A stretch of 64,000 nt of DNA from an uncultured Pelagibacteraceae bacterium (GTDB lineage: Bacteria > Pseudomonadota > Alphaproteobacteria > Pelagibacterales > Pelagibacteraceae): assembly GCA_902566315.1 (NCBI GenBank), contig CACFIL010000001.1:71977-135976 (forward strand), given 5' to 3'. The notes beneath the pieces were generated by a model, which was not told the origin of the DNA, did not search any database, and worked only from the letters and a program-made list of their open reading frames with translations. The position numbers and the translations under genes were made by a program. Positions 27,888 to 37,195 of the stretch are shown one piece after another; within the stretch, counting starts at the first letter, position 1, and each line of letters starts with the position of its first letter.

Positions 27888-28989
27888 ATTTAGTTCAATA
27901 GAAAGTATTATTAAGACTGTCCAAAAAAATGGAATGTATATTCTTGTAGATGATGAGAGTAAACATGAAGAAATGGAAAATGAAGGTGATTTAGTAATTT
28001 CCACATCTGCCGTTAGCCCTAAACATATAAATTTTATGGCAAAACATGCTAGAGGATTGATTTGTTTGGCAATGGATAGTGTACAATCAAAAAAAATTGG
28101 GCTAACTTTAGCTTCACCAATTAACCAATCTAGAAGCAAAACTGCTTTCACATATTCGATAGAGGCTAAAAAAGGTGTTACAACAGGTATATCAGCATAT
28201 GATCGTTCAAAAACAATTAAAGTTGCATCTAATAAAAATGCAAAAAAAAACGATATTGTGTCACCTGGTCATATATTTCCAGTTATAGCAAGAGACGGAG
28301 GAGTACTTGTTCGGGCAGGCCACACAGAGGCTTCAGTTGATATATCAAAGCTTGCCAAAAAAAATAATTCAGCAGTTATTTGTGAAATCATGGCCGACGA
28401 TGGAAAAATGGCGACAGGCAAAACATTATTCAATTTTGCAAAAAAACATAAACTTAAAATAGGTAAAATTGAGGATTTAATTGCCTACAGATTGAAGAGA
28501 GAGAAACTAATCAAATTAAAAAAAACTTCCACAATCATTGTGCAAAAACAAAAGTTTAAAATTAAAGTATTTGAAAATATTCTAGATGGATCTGAAAATT
28601 TCGCGTTAATTAAAGGAAATTTAAAAAAAGGTGTCATTCCTAGATTAAGAGTAATATCATCTAATGTGGTTCAAAATTATCTAATTAATCAAAAACTGCC
28701 AAACTCCTTTGATAAAACAATTACTTATTTTAAAAAATACAACAATTGTGTTCTTGTATTTATTAGAGATCCTAATTTAAAATCAGTTACCCAAACACTT
28801 AAACAATATAAAAGTAAAACTTTTTACAAAAAAGGTTATGACAAATTGATTAGAAATTACGGTATAGGAGCTCAAATAATTAAATCATTAAATATTAAAA
28901 ATATGATACTTGTTACTAGATCAAAAAAAAAAGTGATAGGATTGGACGGTTATGGAATTAAAATTAAAAAACAGGAAATTATAAAGTGA
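27874..28989 (+). CDS. ribB: 3,4-dihydroxy-2-butanone 4-phosphate synthase with degenerate GTP cyclohydrolase II-like domain (RibBX type)
   Basis: Residues 1-205 are a DHBP synthase domain: EAKKGVTTGISAYDR, SPGHIFPVIARDGG, RAGHTEASVDI and EIMADDGKMA are conserved. The acidic loop is odd: DDESKHEEMENEGDLV has four more residues than the usual DDEDRENEGDLV and no arginine at the DREN position. The C-terminal half keeps the tail RNYGIGAQIIKSLNIKNM and GLDGYGI, but lacks the zinc cysteines and the REGRGI loop of GTP cyclohydrolase II, so it should be inactive. This is the form called RibBX. It overlaps ribE by 14 bases and ribH by 4. Confidence 0.92.
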   Translation: MKKSKFSSIESIIKTVQKNGMYILVDDESKHEEMENEGDLVISTSAVSPKHINFMAKHARGLICLAMDSVQSKKIGLTLASPINQSRSKTAFTYSIEAKKGVTTGISAYDRSKTIKVASNKNAKKNDIVSPGHIFPVIARDGGVLVRAGHTEASVDISKLAKKNNSAVICEIMADDGKMATGKTLFNFAKKHKLKIGKIEDLIAYRLKREKLIKLKKTSTIIVQKQKFKIKVFENILDGSENFALIKGNLKKGVIPRLRVISSNVVQNYLINQKLPNSFDKTITYFKKYNNCVLVFIRDPNLKSVTQTLKQYKSKTFYKKGYDKLIRNYGIGAQIIKSLNIKNMILVTRSKKKVIGLDGYGIKIKKQEIIK

Positions 28990-29372
28990 AAAAAAAAATT
29001 CTGATTGTTGTTGCAAGTTATTATGAAGAGATTGCTAGTTCTTTATTAAAGAGTGCAAAAAATAAAATAAAAAATAAGTGTAGTATAGATGTGATTAGTG
29101 TGCCAGGCGCATTTGAAATTCCAATTACTATTGCAAAAAATCTTAAAAAGTTTAATGGATTTATTGCTTTAGGGTGTGTGATTAAAGGCCAAACCCCACA
29201 TTTTGACTTTATATCAAAATCTACTACAGATGCACTTATGACATTATCGATAATGTCTAAGAAGCCAGTCGGAAATGGTGTAATTACATGTTTAGATAAA
29301 AAGCAAGCAATAAAACGTGGGAAGAAAGGTTCAGAGGCAGCAGAAGCTGTATTATCAGTTCTCTCACAATAA
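28986..29372 (+). CDS. ribH: 6,7-dimethyl-8-ribityllumazine synthase, short form
   Basis: It condenses the pyrimidine precursor with DHBP to lumazine. The motifs are VPGAFEIPITIA, GCVIKGQTPHFDFIS with its catalytic histidine, and PVGNGVITC. The length is only 128 residues against about 155 in many bacteria, the shortening lying at the N-terminus and in the C-terminal helix region. The start is GTG at 28986, overlapping the ribB stop. nusB follows after three bases, as is common. Confidence 0.93.
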   Translation: MKKKILIVVASYYEEIASSLLKSAKNKIKNKCSIDVISVPGAFEIPITIAKNLKKFNGFIALGCVIKGQTPHFDFISKSTTDALMTLSIMSKKPVGNGVITCLDKKQAIKRGKKGSEAAEAVLSVLSQ

Positions 29373-29375
29373 ATT

Positions 29376-29780
29376 ATGACTGTTCAATTTTCTCCACAAA
29401 GAAATCCTAGAGTAATAATTATACAAAAACTTTATGGAAAACTTTATAACAATGAAGAAAATATTACTTTTCCAAAACATAGATTTAAAAAGTTTATTAA
29501 AGATATTGTGAATGGCACTATCGAGAGAGAAGAACTTATAAATACAGAGATTAATAACCATTTAAATCATGATCTCGACATTAAAAATATGGATAAGGTT
29601 TTTCAAATTATTATCAAAAGTGCAATTTTTGAATTTTTATATAAACCAAATACTTCGATCAAAATTATTATAAATGAGTATTTAAAAGCATCAAATTTTT
29701 TTATTGATGACTCACAAACTAAATACTTAAATGCATTATTAGATAAAATTTCAAAGAAAATTAGAATTAGTAATGAATGA
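29376..29780 (+). CDS. nusB: Transcription antitermination protein NusB
   Basis: NusB binds boxA with NusE in rRNA antitermination. The protein is 134 residues, all-helical, with RNPRVIIIQKLYGKLYNN at the N-terminus in the place of the usual RxxAxQxLY motif and ILKSAIFEFLYKPNTSIKIIINEYL-like late segment (here IIKSAIFEFLYKPNTS). Identification also rests on the conserved position between ribH and thiL. It overlaps thiL by eight bases. Confidence 0.88.
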   Translation: MTVQFSPQRNPRVIIIQKLYGKLYNNEENITFPKHRFKKFIKDIVNGTIEREELINTEINNHLNHDLDIKNMDKVFQIIIKSAIFEFLYKPNTSIKIIINEYLKASNFFIDDSQTKYLNALLDKISKKIRISNE

Positions 29781-30735
29781 ATTTACTATAATTCAAAAGT
29801 ACTTTAGAAAATTAACTTACAATAACCCATCAGCATTAGATTTAAATGACGATGTTTTTTTTGACAGAAAAAATAATGTTGTTGTTTCTACTGATACCTA
29901 TATCGAGGGTGTTCATTTTCTTAATTTTAGAAATCCTGATTTAGTAATTAAAAAAATAGTTAGATCTTCAATATCAGATTTGTACTGTAAAGGCGTAACA
30001 CCAAAATTTATTTTTATTGGAGGTAGTGGAAATAGTAAAACATTTTCAAAAAAAAATATGAATCTTGTGTATAAAAGTTTAAAACAAGAGCAAAAAAAAT
30101 ATCAATTTAAATTATCAGGTGGTGATACAACAAAATCAAATAAAACAGTGTTCACAATTACTAGTTTGGGGTACTCAAAACAAATAGTTCAAAGAAATAA
30201 ATGTAAAAATGATGATGATATTTATGTTACAGGAAATTTGGGTGATAGTTATTTAGGGTTATTACTTTTGAGAAAAAAATTATTTTTAAAAAGTACTAAA
30301 CATAGAAAATATTTTATTCAAAAATATTATATGCCAGATTTACCAACAAAAATTAGTTCAAAACTTTTAAAATTTGCCAATTCATCAATTGATATATCCG
30401 ATGGTTTGTTAGGTGATTTATGCAAATTAATTAATACCAGTAAATTATGTTTTAGATTAGATGTTAAGAAGATACCGATATCATCAAAACTTAATAATTA
30501 TCTTGTTAAATCTAATAAAAAAAAAATTAATTTTATTTCTAAAGGAGATGATCATCAAATTCTATTTACTTCCTCTAAATCAAATAGAAGATACATTAAA
30601 AGCTTGTCTAAAAGAATGAATCAGAAAGTTACATTGATAGGAAATTTAACCAATCAAATCAAAAGTAATCAAATTATGTATAACAAAAAGCTTTTAAAAC
30701 ATAGATATTATGAGGGATATTCCCACAATTTCTAA
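29773..30735 (+). CDS. thiL: Thiamine-monophosphate kinase
   Basis: It phosphorylates thiamine monophosphate to the diphosphate cofactor. Motifs are LNDDVFFD (metal-binding Asp), VVSTDTYIEGVHF, SSISDLYCKGVTP, LSGGDTTKS and SSIDISDGLLGDLC. The length is 320 residues. It lies in the ribH-nusB-thiL-hppA order seen in other alphaproteobacteria. The 74-base gap to hppA probably holds the hppA promoter. Confidence 0.95.
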   Translation: MNEFTIIQKYFRKLTYNNPSALDLNDDVFFDRKNNVVVSTDTYIEGVHFLNFRNPDLVIKKIVRSSISDLYCKGVTPKFIFIGGSGNSKTFSKKNMNLVYKSLKQEQKKYQFKLSGGDTTKSNKTVFTITSLGYSKQIVQRNKCKNDDDIYVTGNLGDSYLGLLLLRKKLFLKSTKHRKYFIQKYYMPDLPTKISSKLLKFANSSIDISDGLLGDLCKLINTSKLCFRLDVKKIPISSKLNNYLVKSNKKKINFISKGDDHQILFTSSKSNRRYIKSLSKRMNQKVTLIGNLTNQIKSNQIMYNKKLLKHRYYEGYSHNF

Positions 30736-30747
30736 TGAAGTTAAACA

Positions 30748-30775
30748 TTGCGTTTTATAGTATATTTTGTATTAC
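30748..30775 (+). promoter_or_regulatory. Candidate sigma-70 promoter for hppA
   Basis: A TTGCGT at 30748-30753 and a TATTAC at 30770-30775 are separated by 16 bases, a plausible -35/-10 pair 35 bases before the hppA ATG. It falls in the only noncoding gap (30736-30809) between thiL and hppA. The match is moderate and AT-rich sequence yields such pairs by chance. Confidence 0.35.
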
Positions 30776-30809
30776 ATTGACCCCATAAATATATTTAACA
30801 AAGGATCCA

Positions 30810-32915
30810 ATGAACTCGTCAACAGAAACAATACTCTTATATATTATAGCAGCTGGAATTATATCAATTATATACGGTTTTTTTACAGGTCGAAATATTT
30901 TAAATTCAAGCTCTGGTAATGCTAAAATGATAGAAATAGCATCAGCTATTCAAGTAGGTGCACGTGCATATTTAAACAGACAATATAAGACTATTGGAAT
31001 AGTTGGGGTAGTTGTTTTAATAATTATTTCTGTTGCATTTAGTCCTTTAGTGGGTCTCGGATATTTAATTGGAGCTGCATTGTCAGGGATTGCTGGCTAT
31101 GTTGGTATGCTCGTTTCTGTTCAGGCTAATGTAAGAACTGCTGAAGCTTCAAGAAAAAGTTTAGCAAATGGTTTATCAATTGCTTTTAAATCAGGAGCTG
31201 TGACTGGTATGTTGGTTGCAGGATTAGCTTTGTTGTCAATTGCTGTTTATTATTATTTTCTTGTAAAGATTGGTATAGATGAAAGAGAAATAGTTAATGC
31301 ATTAGTTGCACTTGGTTTTGGTGCTTCTCTAATATCTATATTCGCAAGATTGGGTGGAGGAATTTTTACAAAGGGTGCAGATGTTGGTGCTGATTTAGTT
31401 GGAAAAGTTGAAGCGGGAATTCCTGAGGATGATCCAAGAAACCCAGCTGTAATTGCTGATAATGTTGGTGATAATGTTGGAGATTGTGCTGGTATGGCAG
31501 CTGATTTATTTGAAACATATGCTGTTACAATAGTTGCAACAATGGTTCTGTCATCGATATTTTTTATTGGCGACTTTAGTATGATGATTTATCCTTTAGC
31601 AATTGGTGGCGCTTGCATACTTACATCTATTCTAGGAACATTTTTTGTAACCCTCGGAAGTGATAAGAATATTATGAAGGCTATGTATAAAGGATTTGTC
31701 ATAACTGCTATAAGCTCTCTAGTAATCTTGTACCCTATAACTAAACATGTCATTGGTTTTACTACTGAGTATGTTGTAAACGAAAAATCATTTACTGGAT
31801 TAAATCTCTATTTTTGTGGAATAATTGGTCTTATTATTACAGGATTGATAATATGGATTACTGAATACTATACAGGTACAGATTACAGACCTGTTAAAAG
31901 TGTAGCCCAATCATCAACAACAGGTCATGGAACGAATGTTATTCAAGGATTAGCAGTTTCAATGGAAGCAACTGCTATACCCGCATTAATCATTGTTGGT
32001 GGAATATTATTAACTAATCATATTGCTGGTTTGTATGGAATTGCAATTGCAGTTACCACAATGCTTGCGCTTGCTGGTATGGTTGTGGCATTAGATGCAT
32101 ATGGTCCAGTTACTGATAATGCTGGAGGTATTGCAGAAATGTCTAATCTTCCAAAAAACGTCAGAAAGACTACCGATGCGTTAGATGCAGTTGGAAATAC
32201 AACCAAGGCTGTAACAAAAGGTTATGCAATCGGGTCAGCTGGACTTGGGGCTTTAGTATTATTTGCAGCCTATACAGAGGATATTAAACATTTTTCTAAA
32301 GTTGCTGGCTCTAATTTAGAAGGAATTATAGTTACATTTGATTTATCTAATCCATTTGTTGTTGTTGGTTTATTAATTGGTGGAATGCTTCCATATTTAT
32401 TTGGGTCGATGGGTATGCAAGCAGTAGGTAGAGCAGGTGGTGCCGTGGTTATTGAGGTAAGAAGACAGTTCAAAAAGATACCCGGTATTATGAAGCGTAA
32501 AGCCAAACCAGATTATGGTAGACTTGTAGATTTATTAACAAAAGCAGCAATAAAAGAAATGATAATTCCATCATTATTGCCAGTTTTATCTCCTATAGTG
32601 CTTTACATAATCATTTACTTCATTGGAGGGCAGGTTGCAGCTTTATCTGCAGTTGGCGCGATGCTTTTGGGTGTCATAATAACAGGATTATTTGTAGCTG
32701 TTTCTATGACTGCAGGAGGAGGTGCTTGGGATAATGCAAAAAAATATATTGAAGATGGTAAATTTGGAGGCAAAGGTTCAGAAGCTCACAAAGCTGCTGT
32801 AACAGGTGATACTGTTGGAGATCCTTACAAAGATACTGCAGGACCTGCTGTAAACCCAATGATTAAAATAACGAATATAGTTGCATTACTATTATTGGCT
32901 GTAATAGCTGGTTAA
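30810..32915 (+). CDS. hppA: K+-independent proton-translocating pyrophosphatase
   Basis: This inner-membrane pump couples hydrolysis of pyrophosphate to H+ export. The 701-residue protein has about sixteen membrane segments. Substrate-binding motifs are [20 protein letters not shown] and [20 protein letters not shown], with a late [19 protein letters not shown]. The segment [18 protein letters not shown] has Lys and Thr at the positions that mark K+-independent enzymes (K+-dependent ones have Ala there). The last four bases overlap a convergent minus-strand gene, marking the edge of the accessory region. Confidence 0.97.
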   Translation: MNSSTETILLYIIAAGIISIIYGFFTGRNILNSSSGNAKMIEIASAIQVGARAYLNRQYKTIGIVGVVVLIIISVAFSPLVGLGYLIGAALSGIAGYVGMLVSVQANVRTAEASRKSLANGLSIAFKSGAVTGMLVAGLALLSIAVYYYFLVKIGIDEREIVNALVALGFGASLISIFARLGGGIFTKGADVGADLVGKVEAGIPEDDPRNPAVIADNVGDNVGDCAGMAADLFETYAVTIVATMVLSSIFFIGDFSMMIYPLAIGGACILTSILGTFFVTLGSDKNIMKAMYKGFVITAISSLVILYPITKHVIGFTTEYVVNEKSFTGLNLYFCGIIGLIITGLIIWITEYYTGTDYRPVKSVAQSSTTGHGTNVIQGLAVSMEATAIPALIIVGGILLTNHIAGLYGIAIAVTTMLALAGMVVALDAYGPVTDNAGGIAEMSNLPKNVRKTTDALDAVGNTTKAVTKGYAIGSAGLGALVLFAAYTEDIKHFSKVAGSNLEGIIVTFDLSNPFVVVGLLIGGMLPYLFGSMGMQAVGRAGGAVVIEVRRQFKKIPGIMKRKAKPDYGRLVDLLTKAAIKEMIIPSLLPVLSPIVLYIIIYFIGGQVAALSAVGAMLLGVIITGLFVAVSMTAGGGAWDNAKKYIEDGKFGGKGSEAHKAAVTGDTVGDPYKDTAGPAVNPMIKITNIVALLLLAVIAG

Positions 32916-33886
32916 GAATTATAATTTTTTAAATATTTATCAAAATTATAATTCCAAGTCTTCTTCCAGTCTTCATTGATAGTTGGAACAGATCTTGAAA
33001 TATGATGACTTAATGATTTAATGGGAGCAAGGCAATTAACTTTTTCATAGATTTCATGCAATGGTTTTTCAAATGGTTCATTAATTGAAGTACCAACTTT
33101 TCTTATATAGTCCTTATATTTTAAAAGTATCTCTTTACTAAACATGAATGTTAACAAGGTTTCATTAATTTTTCGCCACCTATAATTTTTACCAACAAAT
33201 AATGTTGTGTTGTAAAGTGAGTCATAAAAAAAAGGGTAGTCACTAGGACATATTACAACATCTTTTTTAATTAATGAAGCTACCCTCGAATATGTGTGAA
33301 TAATTTCGTCAATACAGTTTTTTTCAAATAAATAATCATCTTCAATAAAAAAAATTAAATCCTTTGCTTTTTCAGCTTGATCACAACATTCCAGATAAGA
33401 TCCTCTATTGCCTTTAATTTTTGAATTATTTTTTGTAACTTTAATTTTATCAGATTTTAAAATATTTATAATTTTTTGATCAAAACTATGATTTGAATTA
33501 TCTGCAATTAAATTAATTGATATGTCTAGGTTATTATTTTCTAAGAAATGAAGTATTGAATTTTTTAAACTTATCAAACATACAGAGATGAGAGTTTTTT
33601 TATCTATTGAAGGAATAATTCTTTTCCAAGATCCAGTTGAGTGCCACATGTTATTATCAGGGGCATATCTAAAATAAATATCAAGTTTTTTTATTTTTCT
33701 TGTAAGTTCAAGATGTCCTCGATTAAAATTAAATGATTTATCGTTAAAAGCTACCAGATTTCCATTAACATTTTTATAATCTGGATTAACAATATTTAAA
33801 GTTTCTTTATCATATGCATATACTCCAAGAAATTTTAGTATTAATCTTTTGAATTTTGATTGTTTTAATAACTTTCTTTTAAACAT
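32912..33886 (-). CDS. Putative glycosyltransferase, GT-A-like
   Basis: The 324-residue protein is not one I recognise at family level. The middle has a GT-A-like run: [19 protein letters not shown], then [30 protein letters not shown] and [14 protein letters not shown], where EDDY resembles the DxD metal site of family 2-type transferases. There is no membrane helix or signal peptide. It is on the opposite strand from the other island genes and converges on hppA with a four-base overlap. A role in surface polysaccharide synthesis is inferred from the neighbours. Confidence 0.55.
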   Translation of the reverse strand: MFKRKLLKQSKFKRLILKFLGVYAYDKETLNIVNPDYKNVNGNLVAFNDKSFNFNRGHLELTRKIKKLDIYFRYAPDNNMWHSTGSWKRIIPSIDKKTLISVCLISLKNSILHFLENNNLDISINLIADNSNHSFDQKIINILKSDKIKVTKNNSKIKGNRGSYLECCDQAEKAKDLIFFIEDDYLFEKNCIDEIIHTYSRVASLIKKDVVICPSDYPFFYDSLYNTTLFVGKNYRWRKINETLLTFMFSKEILLKYKDYIRKVGTSINEPFEKPLHEIYEKVNCLAPIKSLSHHISRSVPTINEDWKKTWNYNFDKYLKNYNS

Positions 33887-33911
33887 GGAAATTATATAAG
33901 TTTTAAAATCT

Positions 33912-34184
33912 ATGACCTTTTATGTATATTTAATTTGTACAAAAAACAATAATAATCGATTGATAAGTTATGTTGGATATACGAATAATTTAAAAAAAAG
34001 AATTTATCTTCATAACACATCTAGAGGTGCAAAATTTACCAAAGGTAAAAAATGGAAAATTTTATATAAAAAGAAGTTTTTATTTAAAAATGATGCTATG
34101 AAATATGAATATTTACTAAAAAAAAATAGATTAAAAAGAGAGAAGATAAAAAAAAAATTTTATACTTTTTATGAAAAATTTTAA
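33912..34184 (+). CDS. GIY-YIG domain protein, UPF0213/YhbQ-like
   Basis: A 90-residue stand-alone GIY-YIG domain: FYVYLICTK at the N-terminus (GIY strand equivalent), SYVGYTNNLKKRIYLHN (YIG strand and the conserved arginine) and MKYEYLLKKNRLKREKI with a glutamate in the expected metal-binding position. Such small proteins resemble the UvrC endonuclease domain; their role is mostly unknown. Its 3' end overlaps the next glycosyltransferase-like gene by 14 bases. Confidence 0.75.
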   Translation: MTFYVYLICTKNNNNRLISYVGYTNNLKKRIYLHNTSRGAKFTKGKKWKILYKKKFLFKNDAMKYEYLLKKNRLKREKIKKKFYTFYEKF

Positions 34185-35211
34185 AATTTTACATATTACT
34201 GACCTTCATTTTAGACATAATGGAAGATTATATTATTCAACCGGTAAAAAATTAAATAATGGACTTATCTTAAATGGTCACAATGTGCTAAATATTTCTG
34301 ATCGAGATATAACAAGTCAAAGAAAAAATATATTTGATATAGGTTCAAAAAAATTTTTAACAGAAAAAATTGTTCAAAATATCGAAAACTTTAAACCCGA
34401 TATTATTTTATTAGGACATGTCGATAGATTAGATTATGAAAGTTTTATATCAATTAAAGAAAAATATAATTCTATAAGATTTGCACAATGGTTTTTAGAT
34501 CCTCTTAACACAAAGGGTCCAGATTTTGAAAAGAATAAGAGTCGTTTTTTTTTAAAATATCAATTTTGTGATACAAATTTTGTAACAACATCTGTTGATG
34601 TATTAAATTTTGCAAATAAGGAAAAAACGTTTTTTATTCCAAATCCTATTGATCCCTCTATAGATGTTTATAAAAACTATTCAAAAAAGACTAATATAGA
34701 CATGTTTATAGCAATTAGTCACGGTCAACATAGAGGTATTTTAAAAAGAGATTTTATTGATGATAGAGTTAAGGTTATTGATATGTTAACAAATAAAATA
34801 AGCTATAATATATTTGGATATAAAAATAATCCTGTGTGGGGTCAAGATTTTTTTAATGAGCTTTGTAAATGTTCAATGGCTTTAAACATAAGTAGAGGAC
34901 AACCTATTAAATATTATTCAAGTGATAGAATTTCATCTTTGTTAGGAAATGGTCTTTTAACATTTATTCACCATAATTATTTTTATCAAGATTTTTTTAA
35001 CAAAAATGAAATTGTTACATATAAGAATTTGAAAGATTTAAATAGAAAAATCTTATTTTTTAAAAAAAACCAAAAATTGTTGATAAAAACAGCAAAAGCA
35101 GGTCACAAAAAAGCTCATAAAATTTTTAATAATAAACTTATTAGTGATTTTATTATTAAAAAAACAATGGAATTAAAAATAGATTCAAAAATTAGTTGGA
35201 TAAATGTCTAA
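34171..35211 (+). CDS. Putative glycosyltransferase, CgeB/GT-B-like
   Basis: The 346-residue protein opens KILHITDLHFRHNGRLYYST and has the features of a GT-B glycosyltransferase: an N-terminal ILLGHVDRLDYESF strand, a central segment FFIPNPIDPSIDVY, and a C-terminal MALNISRGQPIKYYSSDRI followed by GNGLLTFIHHNYFYQDFF, the pattern of CgeB-like spore maturation glycosyltransferases. Substrate unknown. It overlaps both neighbours and belongs to the plus-strand run ending at the SGNH hydrolase. Confidence 0.6.
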   Translation: MKNFKILHITDLHFRHNGRLYYSTGKKLNNGLILNGHNVLNISDRDITSQRKNIFDIGSKKFLTEKIVQNIENFKPDIILLGHVDRLDYESFISIKEKYNSIRFAQWFLDPLNTKGPDFEKNKSRFFLKYQFCDTNFVTTSVDVLNFANKEKTFFIPNPIDPSIDVYKNYSKKTNIDMFIAISHGQHRGILKRDFIDDRVKVIDMLTNKISYNIFGYKNNPVWGQDFFNELCKCSMALNISRGQPIKYYSSDRISSLLGNGLLTFIHHNYFYQDFFNKNEIVTYKNLKDLNRKILFFKKNQKLLIKTAKAGHKKAHKIFNNKLISDFIIKKTMELKIDSKISWINV

Positions 35212-36187
35212 ATTTCTTATTTTTAGAACAGATAGAATAGGTGATTTTATATTCTCAAGAATTTTAACTGAGTCAATCAAATTAAATAACAAAAATAACA
35301 AAATAGATTTTGTATGTTCTACTTATAATTCAAAATATATAAGAAATTTTAAAGATATTTCTGATATTTATATTCTTGATAAATATGATTTAGGTTTAAT
35401 GTTAAAAAATTTGTTCAAAATTAATAAAAAAAAATATGATTATTTAATTATTTTAGATGGTAAAAGACGATCAATTTTTTTTTCTTTAGCCCTTAAAGCA
35501 AGAAAGAAATATGCAATTTTAAAAGATTTTAGACCTTCATTAATTCTTAAACTTTTTTTTAATAACTATTTTGTTAATTCGGAGGCAAATACTCAATTTA
35601 ATAATTTCAGTAGTATTATAAATTATCTTAATATTAAAGTACCAGAAAAGATTAATTATTATAATAACTATAATTTTAAAAAAATTTCTTACAAATATTT
35701 ACCCAAAAATTATATATTACTTCATTTAGATGAAAAATGGTTTGAAGGTTATTACTATAAAGATTTTAATTATATGAATTTAAATTTTAAAAATTTTGAT
35801 TTTCTAATTAATACAATATTAAACAAATTTAAAAATGATATTGTAATTACTTCTGGTAAGGTTGATGTTAAACAATTTGAAAAAATTAAAAATAGATATT
35901 TTGTTAAATATTTTAAAAACATATACATGTGTAATAAATTTAAAAGAAAAATAGTATTTGTTGACAATACAGATTTTAGAGATTTAGAACAAATTGTTAA
36001 TTTATGTACTAAAGTAATATGCTGTGAAGGTGCAATAAGTCATGTATCCCATGCATTAAATAAAAAAACGTATGCTCTTATAAATAACTTTAAAACTGCC
36101 AAGTTTTGGACTAATCACATGACTAATCTAAAGCTACTTAAGAGAGATAATATAAATAAAATTTGTAAACAAATCAGTGATATTTAA
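35204..36187 (+). CDS. Putative heptosyltransferase-like glycosyltransferase, family 9
   Basis: The N-terminus FLIFRTDRIGDFIFSRIL is the family 9 signature (RxDxIGD) of ADP-heptose:LPS heptosyltransferases. Other features are ILLHLDEKWFEGYY and, near the C-terminus, VDNTDFRDLEQIVNLCTK followed by VICCEGAISHVSHALNKK, equivalent to the nucleotide-sugar site. The length is 327 residues. Gene composition is very asparagine/lysine-rich. A role in lipopolysaccharide or another surface glycan is likely. Confidence 0.75.
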   Translation: MSKFLIFRTDRIGDFIFSRILTESIKLNNKNNKIDFVCSTYNSKYIRNFKDISDIYILDKYDLGLMLKNLFKINKKKYDYLIILDGKRRSIFFSLALKARKKYAILKDFRPSLILKLFFNNYFVNSEANTQFNNFSSIINYLNIKVPEKINYYNNYNFKKISYKYLPKNYILLHLDEKWFEGYYYKDFNYMNLNFKNFDFLINTILNKFKNDIVITSGKVDVKQFEKIKNRYFVKYFKNIYMCNKFKRKIVFVDNTDFRDLEQIVNLCTKVICCEGAISHVSHALNKKTYALINNFKTAKFWTNHMTNLKLLKRDNINKICKQISDI

Positions 36188-36190
36188 TTA

Positions 36191-37180
36191 ATGAATATAT
36201 GTTTCTTGGATAATACCTTATTTGCATATAACTCTAATTACATTAATTCTTATAAACTTAGAGGTGCTGAAACTATATTAATAAATTTAGCAGTTTCATT
36301 GGCCAAACTAAAACACAATGTAACTGTTTTAAATAATTGTCCAAAAAATGAAGTTATCTCAGGAATAAAATGGATAAATATAAACTACTTAAATGAAAAA
36401 ATGGATTTTGACCTAGCTATAAGTAATAATGATTGTAGACTATTTGACAAAATTTATTGTAAAAAAAAAATATTACTTTCTCATAGTATTCAAACATTAG
36501 AAAAATTTTTAAGAAAAAAGCAATTATTTAGTTATTATATTCATAGGCCTAAAGTGGCGCTGTTAAGTAAATACCATCTAGAGAATAGATCTTATTTAAC
36601 TAAACTGTTCGGTCATTTTCTTTTGCCGTACGGTATTGATGAAATTTTTTTAAACGCAGAAGTTTCTGACAGCACTAAAATAGATAATAGACAAGCTATT
36701 TTTACTTCGAGATCGGACAGGAATCTTGATCTATTGATTAAAATATGGATAAATAAAATATTTCCTAAATTTAATAATGGAAAATTATTAATCACACCAA
36801 CTAATAATTTTAACAAAGCATATAAGGATAAAAATATTTATTTTAGAAATGCTGGCCAAAGAGCAAATTTAATTAAAGATTTATCAAAGTCTAGAATGCT
36901 GTTAATTCCAGGTCATAAAGCTGAACTATACTGCCTAGCTGCTGAAGAGGCTAGAGAATTATGTTTGCCAATCATTACATTGGGAATAGGCTCATTATCT
37001 GAAAGAGTAATTCATAACAAGACCGGTTTTATTGCTAAAAATGAAAATGAATTTTCTTATTATGCTTTAAAAATATTTAAAGATGATAAATTATGGAGAG
37101 AGTTAAGATCAAATTTAATAAGTTTAAGAGGAAAAAAAAACTGGAACGAAAGTGCTAAAATATTATTAAACAATATCTAA
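36191..37180 (+). CDS. Glycosyltransferase, family 4-like
   Basis: The N-terminal half has the GT-B opening NICFLDNTLFAYNSN, GAETILINLAVSLAKLKHNVTVL and a long linker. The C-terminal half has FTSRSDRNLDLLIKIW, LITPTNNFNKAY, a LSKSRMLLIPGHKAELYCLAAEEARELCLPIIT segment (key residues H, E, A-EEA) and VIHNKTGFIA, which match the GT4 nucleotide-sugar site. It is 329 residues and lies three bases after the previous gene. Confidence 0.75.
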   Translation: MNICFLDNTLFAYNSNYINSYKLRGAETILINLAVSLAKLKHNVTVLNNCPKNEVISGIKWININYLNEKMDFDLAISNNDCRLFDKIYCKKKILLSHSIQTLEKFLRKKQLFSYYIHRPKVALLSKYHLENRSYLTKLFGHFLLPYGIDEIFLNAEVSDSTKIDNRQAIFTSRSDRNLDLLIKIWINKIFPKFNNGKLLITPTNNFNKAYKDKNIYFRNAGQRANLIKDLSKSRMLLIPGHKAELYCLAAEEARELCLPIITLGIGSLSERVIHNKTGFIAKNENEFSYYALKIFKDDKLWRELRSNLISLRGKKNWNESAKILLNNI

Positions 37181-37195
37181 AGATTATATCTTAAT

